In this document: one piece after another, positions 17,803 through 25,766 of the stretch
Layout: each line of letters begins with the position of its first letter
How positions within the stretch are numbered: the first letter of the stretch is position 1
Assembly: GCA_910577645.1 (NCBI GenBank)
Contig: CAJTOL010000005.1
Coordinates: 1-64,000, forward strand
Reading direction: 5' to 3'
DNA: 64,000 nt
Origin: an uncultured Lachnospiraceae bacterium
Lineage (GTDB): Bacteria > Bacillota > Clostridia > Lachnospirales > Lachnospiraceae
Made by a program: the position numbers and the translations under genes
The notes under the pieces: model-generated
Databases searched by the model: none
Told to the model about the DNA's origin: nothing
What the model saw: only the letters and a program-made list of their open reading frames with translations

Positions 17803-19761
17803 TTAAATAATTGAAATCAATGGCTCACCGGCCTTTACGTCCTTTCCGGTCTCACCGGATACGTCTACAAATTCTGCGGAGTTGGTGATAAGAATCGGAG
17901 TGGTTACGTCATAGCCGGCTTTTTTGATCTCTTCCATGTCAAACTCTACCAGTAAATCGCCTGCCTTAACAGCGGCTCCTGCCTGGGTCTTAATATGGAA
18001 GAATTTGCCTTCTAATTTAACCGTATCCATGCCAATATGGATCAGAACTTCTGCTTTGTTTGCGCCGGTAATGCCGATGGCGTGTCCGGTGGGGAACAGC
18101 GCGGAAACCACGCCGTCGCAGGGAGCATAAACCTTGCCCTCAGCAGGAACAATTGCAACGCCCTGTCCCAACGCGCCGGAAGAAAATGCCTCGTCCCTTA
18201 CCTCAGATAACGGAACTACATGACCGGTAACCGGAGCCGTAATCATGCCCTCTTCACCTGCAATGTCAGCCTTATCCATAGCCTTGGGCGCTTCCTTCTT
18301 CTCTTCCTTGGACTCATCCTCTTTGTAAATCAGCATAGTTGCCACGAAAGCAAGAACCATTGTAATAACCACTACAATTGCAATCATCTTGATGTCATAC
18401 AGCACATTGGTAATCCCCAGGGCGGCAATAGACTCTTCGCCGGGAATGAATGTGGGGAAGCCGAATACTCCCAGACCGCCGGACATATATTTGGTAATCC
18501 CCAAAGCTCCTACTAAACCGCCGCCAATTGCAGCAGCCGCGCAGGAAATGTAGAACGGGATCTTCTTAGGAAGGGTAATACCGTAAATAGCCGGTTCGGT
18601 AACACCACAGATACCAGAAATAAATGCAGGCAGTGCCAGAGTCTTCAGTTTTTTGTCTTTGGTCTTAATAAACATTGCCAAAACAACGGCAGTCTGTGCA
18701 AAGGATGCCACAAAGTTGGCTACCAGGAATTTATCATATTTAAGGGTTGCGTAGTTGTTGAACATGATGGGAATAAGACCCCAGTGCAATCCAAAAATAA
18801 CCAAAATCTGCCATACAAAGGCAACGATAGCGCCTGCAATAATGGGGCTGATGCTGTAAGCGCTCTGGCAAACCCAGCCGATACCGTTTCCTAACCAGGA
18901 AGCAACCGGGCCGATTAATAGGAAGGATAAAGGTACTGAAATAATCAAGGTTAACAAGGGTACCATAAAGCTCTTTATTACATCCGGAACGTACTTTTTC
19001 CAGAATGTTTCAATCTTAGCAGTAAACCATACAGAGAATACAATGGGTACTACAGAAGAGCCATAGCCTGCCGCAGGCCAGATAATGGGAATTCCAAAAA
19101 AGGTCTTATGAATATCCGTCTGCAGGAATGTACCGGGAAATACGGTCATAATGGTATCACCGGAAGCGATTGCCGGGAACTTTACCTCTGCATACAGGAA
19201 AGCCGCCGCAATGGTCATAGCCGTAAAGTTGCTGAGCTTAAACTTCTGGGCTGCAGAATAGGCAAGCATCATAGGCAGGAAGTAGAAGAAACCGTCGCCG
19301 ATAGAATACAGGATCATGTAAACACCGGAATCCTTAAAGCCATTGCCCAATAAAAATACTGCCAGTCCCAAAAGACCTTTGATAATACCGGTTGCACACA
19401 GCAGCGCCAGAATCGGGGTAAATACGCCGGACAGGGTATCAATAAGCACTTCCACCGGCCCTCGTTTAGAAGCCCCCCCTCCTTCTTCTCCGCCGGAAAC
19501 GCCGGTAGAGAACTTACCGATCTCATTTACCACTGCGAATACGTCCGGAACATGGTTTCCAATAACAATCTGATATTGACCGCCGCTTTGAATAACCGTT
19601 ACAATACCGTCGGTCTGCTTTAATACATCTGTGTTTGCCTTGCTTTCATCCTTTAAGCGAAAGCGCAGTCTGGTGATACAGTGGGTAAGGCTGATTACGT
19701 TCCCCTTACCGCCTACGTTCTGAATAATAATCCGAGCTAATCCATCATACTTGCTAGCCAT
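17803..19761 (-). CDS. bglP: Beta-glucoside PTS transporter, EIIBCA
   Basis: This phosphotransferase permease imports and phosphorylates beta-glucosides. The domain order is B-C-A. EIIB has its phospho-Cys in SLTHCITRLRF near residue 28. EIIC has about ten membrane segments. A charged linker (KEDESKEEKKEAPK) leads to EIIA, which has GHAIGITG and the phospho-His in VLIHIGMDTV. The length of 652 aa is normal. The start at 19761 is preceded by AGGAGG from a dispersed repeat. The leader contains a RAT/terminator switch. EIIB also negatively controls LicT in related systems. Confidence 0.95.
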   Translation of the reverse strand: MASKYDGLARIIIQNVGGKGNVISLTHCITRLRFRLKDESKANTDVLKQTDGIVTVIQSGGQYQIVIGNHVPDVFAVVNEIGKFSTGVSGGEEGGGASKRGPVEVLIDTLSGVFTPILALLCATGIIKGLLGLAVFLLGNGFKDSGVYMILYSIGDGFFYFLPMMLAYSAAQKFKLSNFTAMTIAAAFLYAEVKFPAIASGDTIMTVFPGTFLQTDIHKTFFGIPIIWPAAGYGSSVVPIVFSVWFTAKIETFWKKYVPDVIKSFMVPLLTLIISVPLSFLLIGPVASWLGNGIGWVCQSAYSISPIIAGAIVAFVWQILVIFGLHWGLIPIMFNNYATLKYDKFLVANFVASFAQTAVVLAMFIKTKDKKLKTLALPAFISGICGVTEPAIYGITLPKKIPFYISCAAAAIGGGLVGALGITKYMSGGLGVFGFPTFIPGEESIAALGITNVLYDIKMIAIVVVITMVLAFVATMLIYKEDESKEEKKEAPKAMDKADIAGEEGMITAPVTGHVVPLSEVRDEAFSSGALGQGVAIVPAEGKVYAPCDGVVSALFPTGHAIGITGANKAEVLIHIGMDTVKLEGKFFHIKTQAGAAVKAGDLLVEFDMEEIKKAGYDVTTPILITNSAEFVDVSGETGKDVKAGEPLISII

Positions 19762-19768
19762 CTCATTT

Positions 19769-19786
19769 CCTCCTAGTATAATAATA
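19769..19786 (-). repeat. RBS-linked repeat, copy 2 (short)
   Basis: The minus strand reads TTATTATTATACTAGGAGG directly before the EIIBCA start. Only the RBS-side half of the repeat is present; the hairpin half is absent. Confidence 0.55.
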
Positions 19787-19888
19787 AGCTTCTTTTTGTG
19801 TTCCCATGTGTCCTGGCCGGGGCCGCATGGGAATACGGTCGGCGCTTCGCTCCTTGCAAGTCTTACCGGAATCCGGCTTTAAAGAACG

Positions 19889-19968
19889 AAAAAAAGACCC
19901 TCTCATACATTATAATGCCTGATTATATTTCCATATAAAAAATGCACTGTTTGTATGACTCAGGTCTT
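19889..19968 (-). terminator. Leader terminator controlled by LicT
   Basis: AAGACC (19968-19963), from the 3' part of the RAT, pairs with GGTCTT followed by a T-run. CATACA pairs with TGTATG inside the same stem. Terminator and RAT overlap, so LicT binding and termination exclude each other. Confidence 0.7.
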
Positions 19969-19989
19969 GCCTAATAAAAGTAACAATCC
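19957..19989 (-). promoter_or_regulatory. RAT (ribonucleic antiterminator) site for LicT
   Basis: On the minus strand the site begins GGATTGTTACT and ends AGGCAAGACCTGAGTC, closely matching the known BglG/LicT target (GGATTGTTACTG...GGCAGGCAAAACCT). It lies about 200 nt upstream of the EIIBCA start, overlapping the terminator at 19889-19968. Confidence 0.85.
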
Positions 19990-20242
19990 ACGAAATCAAC
20001 ATGTTTTATTCGTTTACTCTGGATGTATTTTACAACAAAATTTCTAATTTTTCAATAGGTATTTTATACTTTTTTTATTTTTTTCTGATTTTTCTAATTT
20101 TCTCCGGCAATCTGCACAATCCCTTTTTTATAAGTCTGGACAGCCCCGGATTTTTTTGCTATACTTTACCCAACAATTTTCTGTAAAGAAAAAGAACGCT
20201 TGTGGAATGCAAATTTTACAGCCGGAACGCTTTCTGACAACC
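19990..20242. other. AT-rich intergenic region upstream of the beta-glucoside operon
   Basis: No gene is supported. The stretch is strongly AT-rich (20001-20110) and should hold the promoter of the minus-strand operon, but I could not settle on one -35/-10 pair. Confidence 0.45.
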
Positions 20243-20283
20243 GGCAGGTGTCGCCTGCCGATTTATTATTATACTAGAAGGAG
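20243..20283 (+). repeat. RBS-linked repeat, copy 3
   Basis: The palindrome GGCAGGTGTCGCCTGCC (20243-20259) is followed by GATTTATTATTATACTAG and AAGGAG. It is the only plus-strand copy. Seven nt after AAGGAG a GTG opens a short frame (KNKVDFWAHL) that runs into the IS110 element. Confidence 0.65.
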
Positions 20284-20373
20284 TGAAGAGTGAAAAATAA
20301 AGTGGATTTTTGGGCGCACTTGTATAAGGGTTCGTAAAACCCCGTTTTTACAAGTATAGAAAACAGAATAATG

Positions 20374-21645
20374 TTAGTTATCGTTGCGTTTTACTAACTT
20401 AGAACTATCGTAACCAAGGCTTTCAAGGTAAGCAAAAACATTGTTCTCATTTAGGACAACACGCTCCACATGATTTTGAGGGGCCATCAAATCCTCATAA
20501 TCCGTAGGAGTAAAGGGTTTCTTTTCTGAAACCATATGGTAGATGCAAACCATCATCATTCTTGCAATGGCAATGATTGCTTTCTTGTGACCGCGGCGCT
20601 TTTTAATCCGACCATATTTGATTGCAAAATAAGGCTGTTTTTTGTTCTGGACTGCGGCAAGGGCACACTGTACCATCATCGGTTTCAGGTAATCGCCTGC
20701 TTTAGCAATTCGGACAGATTTTTTCTTACCAGCGGATTCATTGTTTGCAGGAGAAAGCCCGCACCAGGAACATAAGTGTTTTGCGTCATCAAAAATGTTC
20801 ATGTCAACGCCTGTTTCTGCAAGAACAATGGTGGAACTTAACTCTGTCATACCGGGCATGGTGCTGACGAATTCCACAAACTCATAATAAGGTTTGATGC
20901 GGACATAAAGCTCTACTTCGGTCTGGGTAATCATATTGTCAAGATATTCCAGATGACCACGGGCAAGCTCCAGTTTTTTAGCCTGGTCTGTTTCAATATT
21001 GTAGCCTCTGATAGCTTCGATGATTTCATCAGACTTGGCTTTTGCCCCTTTCTTTATTAGTTTGCGGACAGCTTTTTCGTCAATGGAATCAGCGGTATGT
21101 TCCAGCAGATAAGACATGATTTCAGTTGCTGTCTTGCCGAAAGGGTCAGAAAGCACGCTGGCAATGCCGACATTGGAAACGGTCATACAGTTTTGGATGC
21201 GGTTCTTCTCAGAAGATTTCATGCAGACCAGTTTAAAGCGGTATCTTGCAAGTTCCCGGAGCTGACGGAAATCTTTCGGAGGGATAAAAGAGCATCTTAC
21301 AAGGTCAAATTTGTAGAGGTCGGCAATCCATTTGGAATCCTTTTTGTCCGTTTTCTTGCCTTTGATAGCTTTGACATATTTGGGATGCGTAAGGCAGACA
21401 TCTATGTCATTTTCGAGATAATTAAAAATAGGAATCCAATACTTTCCTGTGGATTCCATACAAACGTGATAACAATTATTCTCGATGAGCCAGTTGTGAA
21501 ACCTTTGAATATCCGAGTTGATGGTTGAAAAAGATTTTTGCATGTATTCGGATATTCCGTCCTTGTTAGTAATTACGATGGTTGCAACGATAACATTTTT
21601 GTGGACGTCAAGCCCACAGCAGATGGAGTATTTTAACTTCATCAT
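20374..21645 (-). CDS. IS110-family transposase/recombinase (DEDD type)
   Basis: This 423-aa recombinase carries an N-terminal RuvC-like domain: YSICCGLDVHKN (first Asp), CMESTGKYWIP (Glu) and GKKTDKKDSKWIADL (Asp pair). A coiled-coil middle part follows. The C-terminal transposase_20 domain reads FVSTMPGMTELSSTIVLAETG, with a conserved Ser in NNESAGKKKS. I took ATG at 21645 (MMKLKYS), preceded by AAGGTGGTG, over the longer frame to 21711. The gene is intact, so the element could be active. IS110 enzymes recombine DNA under guidance of a bridge RNA encoded beside the gene. Confidence 0.92.
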   Translation of the reverse strand: MMKLKYSICCGLDVHKNVIVATIVITNKDGISEYMQKSFSTINSDIQRFHNWLIENNCYHVCMESTGKYWIPIFNYLENDIDVCLTHPKYVKAIKGKKTDKKDSKWIADLYKFDLVRCSFIPPKDFRQLRELARYRFKLVCMKSSEKNRIQNCMTVSNVGIASVLSDPFGKTATEIMSYLLEHTADSIDEKAVRKLIKKGAKAKSDEIIEAIRGYNIETDQAKKLELARGHLEYLDNMITQTEVELYVRIKPYYEFVEFVSTMPGMTELSSTIVLAETGVDMNIFDDAKHLCSWCGLSPANNESAGKKKSVRIAKAGDYLKPMMVQCALAAVQNKKQPYFAIKYGRIKKRRGHKKAIIAIARMMMVCIYHMVSEKKPFTPTDYEDLMAPQNHVERVVLNENNVFAYLESLGYDSSKLVKRNDN

Positions 21646-21669
21646 ATGTATCACCACCTTAATAAAAAA

Positions 21670-21849
21670 GGAATAGCAACAGTGACTGTCATCCTGCGAC
21701 TGAATAAACATGGTTTATTACCAATGATAAGAGTCCGGGCTCAAAGTCCCACTTGTTTGTGCTTGAAAGGATGACGGCACATATATTTATGCGGGGTCGA
21801 AATAAATTCGCCACTCCTCCTTCCGTGCTCTGTAGTGTATTGCTATTCC
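21670..21849 (-). ncRNA. Candidate IS110 bridge RNA
   Basis: The 180-nt segment is closed by a perfect 10-bp stem: GGAATAGCAA (21670-21679) and TTGCTATTCC (21840-21849). Inside, GTCATCCT (21688-21695) pairs with AGGATGAC (21768-21775). A smaller hairpin, AATAAAC/GTTTATT, sits at 21703-21719. The promoter at 21858-21886 would start transcription about at the closing stem. ACTTGTTTGTGC at 21751-21762 is identical to 21899-21910 at the element edge. Size, position upstream of the recombinase and layout fit the known IS110 bridge RNA. Which loop binds target or donor is not resolved. Confidence 0.65.
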
Positions 21850-21857
21850 ATATAAGA

Positions 21858-21886
21858 ATTATAAATCAAAGAGTGGAGGGGCACAA
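21858..21886 (-). promoter_or_regulatory. Promoter of the candidate bridge RNA and recombinase
   Basis: TTGTGC (21886-21881) and TATAAT (21863-21858) are spaced by 17 nt on the minus strand, inside the element's upstream end. Confidence 0.6.
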
Positions 21887-21941
21887 CATTTTTTCATAAC
21901 TTGTTTGTGCCTTGAGCGAAGCGAAAGGAATGATAAAATTT

Positions 21942-23354
21942 ATGGAAATGAACAAGGATTTTCTATGGGGAGGCGCTACGGCTGCCAACCAGTATGAAGG
22001 AGGTTATCAGGAGGGCGGCCGGGGCCTTTCCGTCAATGACGTAGAAAAAGGTGCCCGTCATGGAGTTCAGAGAGAGATCCATGACCAGATTCACCCGGAT
22101 GCATACTACCCCAGCCACGTTGCCGTAGACTTTTACCACCACTACAAAGAGGATATCGCCCTCTTTGCCGAGATGGGATTTAAATGCTTCCGCCTGTCCA
22201 TCTCCTGGAGCCGGATCTTTCCTGTTGGCGATGAGGAGGCTCCCAACGAGGAAGGCTTAAAGTTTTATGACAGCGTATTTGATGAGATGGCCAAGTACAA
22301 TATGGAACCAATTGTCACCATCAACCACTATGAGATGCCTTTGGGCCTGGTGAAAAAGTACGGCGCCTGGAGGGACCGCCGTCTGGTGGACTTTTTCCTG
22401 CGCTACTGTGAGTCTATTTTCACCCGCTATAAAGGCAAGGTTCATTATTGGCTGACCCACAACGAGATCAACGCTCTTATGCTTTCCTGGCGGCCCTGGC
22501 ATCAGGCCGGCATTATTTACCAGGAGGGAGAAAACAAATCTCAGACCATGATCAATGCTGCACATTATCAGCTTTTGGCCAGCGCCAAAGCAGTAATCCT
22601 GGGCCACCAAATCGATCCGGAAAACAAAATCGGCTGTATGCTGCTGTATCCTCTGGCTTATGCGGCTACCTGCCGTCCTGACGATCAGATTATGGCCATG
22701 AAGAAATTAAACAAAACTTATTATTTTGGCGATGTTCACTGCCGTGGCTATTACTCCAATGTCTGCACTTCTATTCAGCGGCAATTAAATGCTTACCCGG
22801 CCATGGAGCCCGGCGATGAAGAGATTCTTCAGCAGGGCACCGTAGATTTTGTGGCCTTCAGCTACTACTTCTCCGCTATAGAAGGCCAGGAGGTGGAAAC
22901 TACGGAGGGCAACCTGGTATCCGGCGGCAAAAATCCCTATCTTCCTGCCACTGCCTGGGGCTGGCAGATTGATCCCGTGGGGCTGCGTACTTCCCTAAAT
23001 TACCTGTATGACCGCTATCAGAAGCCTCTGTTTATCGTGGAAAACGGTATGGGCGCAGTAGATACTCTGGAAGCAGACGGTTCCATCCAGGATGACTACC
23101 GAATCGACTACCTTGGCCGCCATATTAAGGCCATGATAGATGCTGTGGAACAGGATGATGTCCCGGTTATGGGATACACTCCCTGGGGCTGCATTGATTT
23201 GGTTTCCGCCGGAACCGGAGAAATGAAAAAGCGCTACGGATTTATCTATGTAGATAAGGACGACGAGGGCAACGGCACCTTGGAGAGAAAGAGAAAGAAG
23301 AGCTTTGACTGGTACAAAGAAGTCATCCGGACTAACGGGGAGTGTCTGAAATAA
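21942..23354 (+). CDS. 6-phospho-beta-glucosidase, GH1 (second copy)
   Basis: This 470-aa GH1 enzyme is a diverged paralogue of the one at 16360. It starts FLWGGATAANQYEGG and shares the C-terminal MGYTPWGCIDLVSAGTGEMKKRYGF. The acid/base Glu is in LTHNEIN (Thr-His instead of Thr-Phe) and the nucleophile in FIVENGMG. ATG codons at 21942 and 21948 are both possible; a TTG at 21912 is less likely. AAAGGA lies 12 nt upstream of 21942. The IS110 element sits directly upstream, between this gene and a promoter-like repeat at 20243, and may affect its expression. A terminator follows at 23466. Confidence 0.92.
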   Translation: MEMNKDFLWGGATAANQYEGGYQEGGRGLSVNDVEKGARHGVQREIHDQIHPDAYYPSHVAVDFYHHYKEDIALFAEMGFKCFRLSISWSRIFPVGDEEAPNEEGLKFYDSVFDEMAKYNMEPIVTINHYEMPLGLVKKYGAWRDRRLVDFFLRYCESIFTRYKGKVHYWLTHNEINALMLSWRPWHQAGIIYQEGENKSQTMINAAHYQLLASAKAVILGHQIDPENKIGCMLLYPLAYAATCRPDDQIMAMKKLNKTYYFGDVHCRGYYSNVCTSIQRQLNAYPAMEPGDEEILQQGTVDFVAFSYYFSAIEGQEVETTEGNLVSGGKNPYLPATAWGWQIDPVGLRTSLNYLYDRYQKPLFIVENGMGAVDTLEADGSIQDDYRIDYLGRHIKAMIDAVEQDDVPVMGYTPWGCIDLVSAGTGEMKKRYGFIYVDKDDEGNGTLERKRKKSFDWYKEVIRTNGECLK

Positions 23355-23465
23355 ATCCTCTAATAGGGATTTGGATCGGGAATCCGGTAAAAATCGGACT
23401 GTCTTAAGGAATCATTGAAAAATAAAGGCTTATAAACAGTCATTGGCAAGGCTTGTGACAAATAT

Positions 23466-23504
23466 AGAAAAGCACATCTTATGGTGAAAATAGGTGTGCT
23501 TTTC
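23466..23504. terminator. Terminator after the second GH1 gene
   Basis: AGAAAAGCACA (23466-23476) and TGTGCTTTTCT (23494-23504) form an 11-bp stem with T-runs on both strands. Confidence 0.6.
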
Positions 23505-23567
23505 TATTGTGTAAAGCAGCACACTAACTTATTTCTACTTAATTGCCATGCCTTATCAGAGGAGGGC

Positions 23568-23596
23568 TTGCGTTTGCCGACATCATCGGGTATACT
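23568..23596 (+). promoter_or_regulatory. Promoter of the antitoxin gene
   Basis: TTGCGT (23568-23573) and TATACT (23591-23596) are spaced by 17 nt, 24 nt before the antitoxin start. Confidence 0.55.
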
Positions 23597-23619
23597 AAAG
23601 AAAAAGGTGTATGATATGA

Positions 23620-23835
23620 ATGGCAAATACGTCCGCAGTTTACGCCCGCATTGATACAAACTTAAAAGAAAACGCCGAGAGCATCCTCTCTCAGCTTGGT
23701 ATTTCCCCATTCAGTGCGATCCGGATGCTTTACAGCCAGATCGTCCTGACAAAAGGTGTGGAATCCTTAAAATCCGGCAGGATCTATACGGCAGATGAGG
23801 TCGATGCCCAACTTGCACGGGAGTTTGGGATATGA
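23620..23835 (+). CDS. RelB/DinJ-family antitoxin
   Basis: The 71-aa protein has the ribbon-helix-helix N-terminus of RelB/DinJ antitoxins (VYARIDTNLKENAESILSQLG, then ISPFSAIRMLYSQIVL). It should bind DNA and neutralise a RelE/ParE-type toxin. It is complete, with a promoter upstream and an AAAGGTG site. Its stop overlaps the start of the toxin remnant (ATGA at 23832). As the toxin is broken, the gene is probably an orphan antitoxin, perhaps still protecting against a related toxin elsewhere. Confidence 0.85.
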   Translation: MANTSAVYARIDTNLKENAESILSQLGISPFSAIRMLYSQIVLTKGVESLKSGRIYTADEVDAQLAREFGI

Positions 23836-23962
23836 GCGATTCCTATTCCGTTGTCTATTCCCCAAAAAGCAATGTAAGAGAAATCTACTCTTACATTGCT
23901 TTCACCCTTTTGTTCCGGAGACTGCCAAAAAACAGGTAAACCACAATCGTAAACGCAGATAA
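23832..23962 (+). pseudogene. RelE/ParE-type toxin remnant
   Basis: The frame from ATG at 23832 reads MSDSYSVVYSPKS then NVREIYSYIAFTLL, the N-terminal part of a RelE/ParE toxin. It then leaves frame. VPETAKKQVN continues in another frame from 23912 and stops at 23962. A few residues also seem lost after SPKS. The catalytic C-terminal half is missing, so it is inactive. Confidence 0.8.
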
Positions 23963-23973
23963 CGAATAGCATG

Positions 23974-24028
23974 AAAAAAGGCTGTAAATTCATAGGTTTT
24001 ATGGGAAAACCCTGGATTTACAGCCTTA
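23974..24028 (-). terminator. Terminator of tRNA-Gly
   Basis: On the minus strand AAGGCTGTAAAT and ATTTACAGCCTT form a 12-bp stem followed by TTTTTT, ten nt after the tRNA. Confidence 0.75.
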
Positions 24029-24037
24029 ATCTTAAGA

Positions 24038-24108
24038 AGCAGATAACGGGAATCGAACCCGCCTCCCCAGCTTGGGAAGCTGGTGTTCTACCGATGAACT
24101 ATATCTGC
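24038..24108 (-). tRNA. tRNA-Gly (CCC)
   Basis: The cloverleaf is complete. The acceptor arms are GCAGATA and TATCTGC with discriminator U. The anticodon stem CCAGC/GCTGG encloses TTCCCAA, giving anticodon CCC. The T-arm GGGTTCGATTCCC-type is present. CCA is not encoded. Confidence 0.93.
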
Positions 24109-24198
24109 ACGGTGAATATAGTATACCACACCAGCTTTAAATAATCAAGCACAATTTTAAACTGTTATCGCAATTATATAACAGTTCAGACGTGGCGT

Positions 24199-24310
24199 CT
24201 TCTTGCCCGGCTGCACCGGACAAGAAGCATCGGATATCCATCCGATGTGGGATTTGACAGAAATTTTGACGTACAAGCAAGCTTGACGTACAAAGTTTCT
24301 GTCAAATCCC
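24199..24310. repeat. Tandem hairpins between tRNA-Gly and the YccF gene
   Basis: CTTCTTG and CAAGAAG form a first hairpin near 24199-24228. GGGATTTGACAGAAA (24249-24263) and TTTCTGTCAAATCCC (24296-24310) form a perfect 15-bp stem. Its loop holds two direct copies of GACGTACAA. No gene lies in 24110-24333. The long stem may terminate the YccF gene. Confidence 0.55.
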
Positions 24311-24333
24311 CCGCCGGCTCAATTGTTACGTAG

Positions 24334-24693
24334 TTATCTTACTTCCGCCCCAAAAGGCATCAGAGCCAGCTTTGCCAGCTTAAAATGCTGAAGCCCAAAA
24401 GGGATTCCTACAATAGTCAGGCACAAAATCACTCCTATGGTAACCGATTCTATGGCCAGCGGAATACCAGAGACAATCAGCCAGATAAGATTCAGCAGAA
24501 GAGAACCTACTCCCCCTCCATAGTAAACCTCTTTTCCAAAGGGGAAGCAGCTAAGCCCTGCAAACTTGAAGCACTGGATCCCCACCGGGATTCCCACAAT
24601 AGAAAGACACCATAAACAGCCCGCAAGTCCCCAGCTAAGGCCGCTTAAGGCCCCTCCAAATAAAAACCAAAGCAGATTCCCCAGACATCCCAT
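24334..24693 (-). CDS. YccF-family small membrane protein
   Basis: The 119-aa protein has two repeated YccF units: an LxIVGIPVGIQCFKFAGL block and a later LTIVGIPFGLQHFKLAKL block. Each ends in PFG, and hydrophobic helices lie between them. The ATG at 24693 (MGCLGN) has AGGAGG seven nt upstream and is preferred over 24711. Function is unknown for the family; it is an inner-membrane protein. Confidence 0.85.
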   Translation of the reverse strand: MGCLGNLLWFLFGGALSGLSWGLAGCLWCLSIVGIPVGIQCFKFAGLSCFPFGKEVYYGGGVGSLLLNLIWLIVSGIPLAIESVTIGVILCLTIVGIPFGLQHFKLAKLALMPFGAEVR

Positions 24694-24760
24694 ATGAAAA
24701 CCTCCTGTCATTTGTCAAAATCTTCTTACCTATACAAACGACAGACTTAAAAGATTTCCT

Positions 24761-25753
24761 TCAAAATGCGGCTTTCATTCTCCTGGCTAATTTTTCCTTT
24801 TCTTCCGGGGACAGAAATGCCGCCCTGACGCTGTTTAACAGCATCTGCTGTCTTTCTTCCTCTGTCATCCCACATTCTTTCAGAATACGGAATTCCCGAT
24901 CAATGGTGGTGTTGGAAACCGTTCTGTTATCAGTATTGACGGTTACCTTCACTCCGCTCCTTAAAAGCGGCAAAAGCGGATGTTCCTCAGGTGATAAAAA
25001 AGCCCGGGTCTGAATATTGCTGGTCAGGCAACATTCCAGAGTAATTCCCTTCTCTCTCACTTCTTTTACGGTTTCAGCATCTTCAATGGCCCGGACCCCG
25101 TGGCCAATCCGCCGGGTTCCCATACGGATCGCCGCCTTTACACTCTCCGGCCCGTCGGCTTCACCGGCATGGATGGTATAGGGAATCTTCTTTTCCTTTG
25201 CCATATCAAAAAGCCGGGCATAATCTCCGGTAAAATAGAGTCCTTCCGCTCCGGCCAGATCCACCGCAGCTACCCGGGATCGGCCCACAAGCTCCTCTCC
25301 AATCCTTATCGTCTCAAGATTAGCTTCTTCATTATCTGCTCCCCGCATACAACAAAGAATCAATCTTGTCTCCAGCTTTTGGGAGTCATGCTTCTTTAAT
25401 CCCTGTTCTATTCCTTCCAGCACTGCGTCCACAACCTGGCGCTGGGTCAGCCCCTTTTCTGTGTGGAATTGAGGTGCAAACCGGATCTCTGCATAAAGCA
25501 GCCCTTCCTCCTCCAGCTCTTCTATCACATCCTTCATCGCCTCTGTCAGGGCCTCCCTGGTCTGGAGCACCTGAAGAGGCAAAGCAAATCTGGACAAATA
25601 ATCATTTAAATCCTTACAGTCTGCAGGCGCCTGCAAGTAAGGAGCCAATTCCTCCTTATTATCTGCTGGAAGCTCAATCCCCTGCTTTTCCGCCAGCTTT
25701 ATCACCGTCTCCACTGGCAGGGAACCATCAAAATGAAGATGTAAATCAATCAT
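24761..25753 (-). CDS. add: Adenosine deaminase
   Basis: This enzyme deaminates adenosine and deoxyadenosine to inosine forms in the cytoplasm. Metal ligands and catalytic residues are visible: DLHLHFDGSLP (His pair), HAGEADGPESV (His/Glu), RIGHGVRAIED and VNTDNRTVS (Asp). With the start at 25753 (MIDLHLH) it has 330 aa, normal for the family. The start lies 13 nt after the cdd stop. It is the last gene of the nucleoside operon. Confidence 0.95.
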   Translation of the reverse strand: MIDLHLHFDGSLPVETVIKLAEKQGIELPADNKEELAPYLQAPADCKDLNDYLSRFALPLQVLQTREALTEAMKDVIEELEEEGLLYAEIRFAPQFHTEKGLTQRQVVDAVLEGIEQGLKKHDSQKLETRLILCCMRGADNEEANLETIRIGEELVGRSRVAAVDLAGAEGLYFTGDYARLFDMAKEKKIPYTIHAGEADGPESVKAAIRMGTRRIGHGVRAIEDAETVKEVREKGITLECCLTSNIQTRAFLSPEEHPLLPLLRSGVKVTVNTDNRTVSNTTIDREFRILKECGMTEEERQQMLLNSVRAAFLSPEEKEKLARRMKAAF

Positions 25754-25766
25754 AGCCTCGTTTGAA

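Larger units (their letters stand above)
20319..21900 (-). mobile_element. IS110-family insertion sequence (boundaries tentative)
   Basis: The element holds one DEDD recombinase gene (20374-21645) and a non-coding upstream part of about 250 nt. No terminal inverted repeats are seen, as is usual for IS110. Both edges carry ACTTGT: GCACTTGTATAAGG at 20316 and CATAACTTGTTTGTG at 21895. If CT is the duplicated core, the element runs from 20319 to about 21900. Removing it would restore a short frame ending HLFVP and stop. The boundaries are inference. Confidence 0.7.

Noticed and set aside
20001..20186. 61-codon plus-strand frame rich in Phe and Ile
   Set aside because: It lies in a very AT-rich leader with no ribosome binding site and overlaps the RAT upstream region on the other strand.
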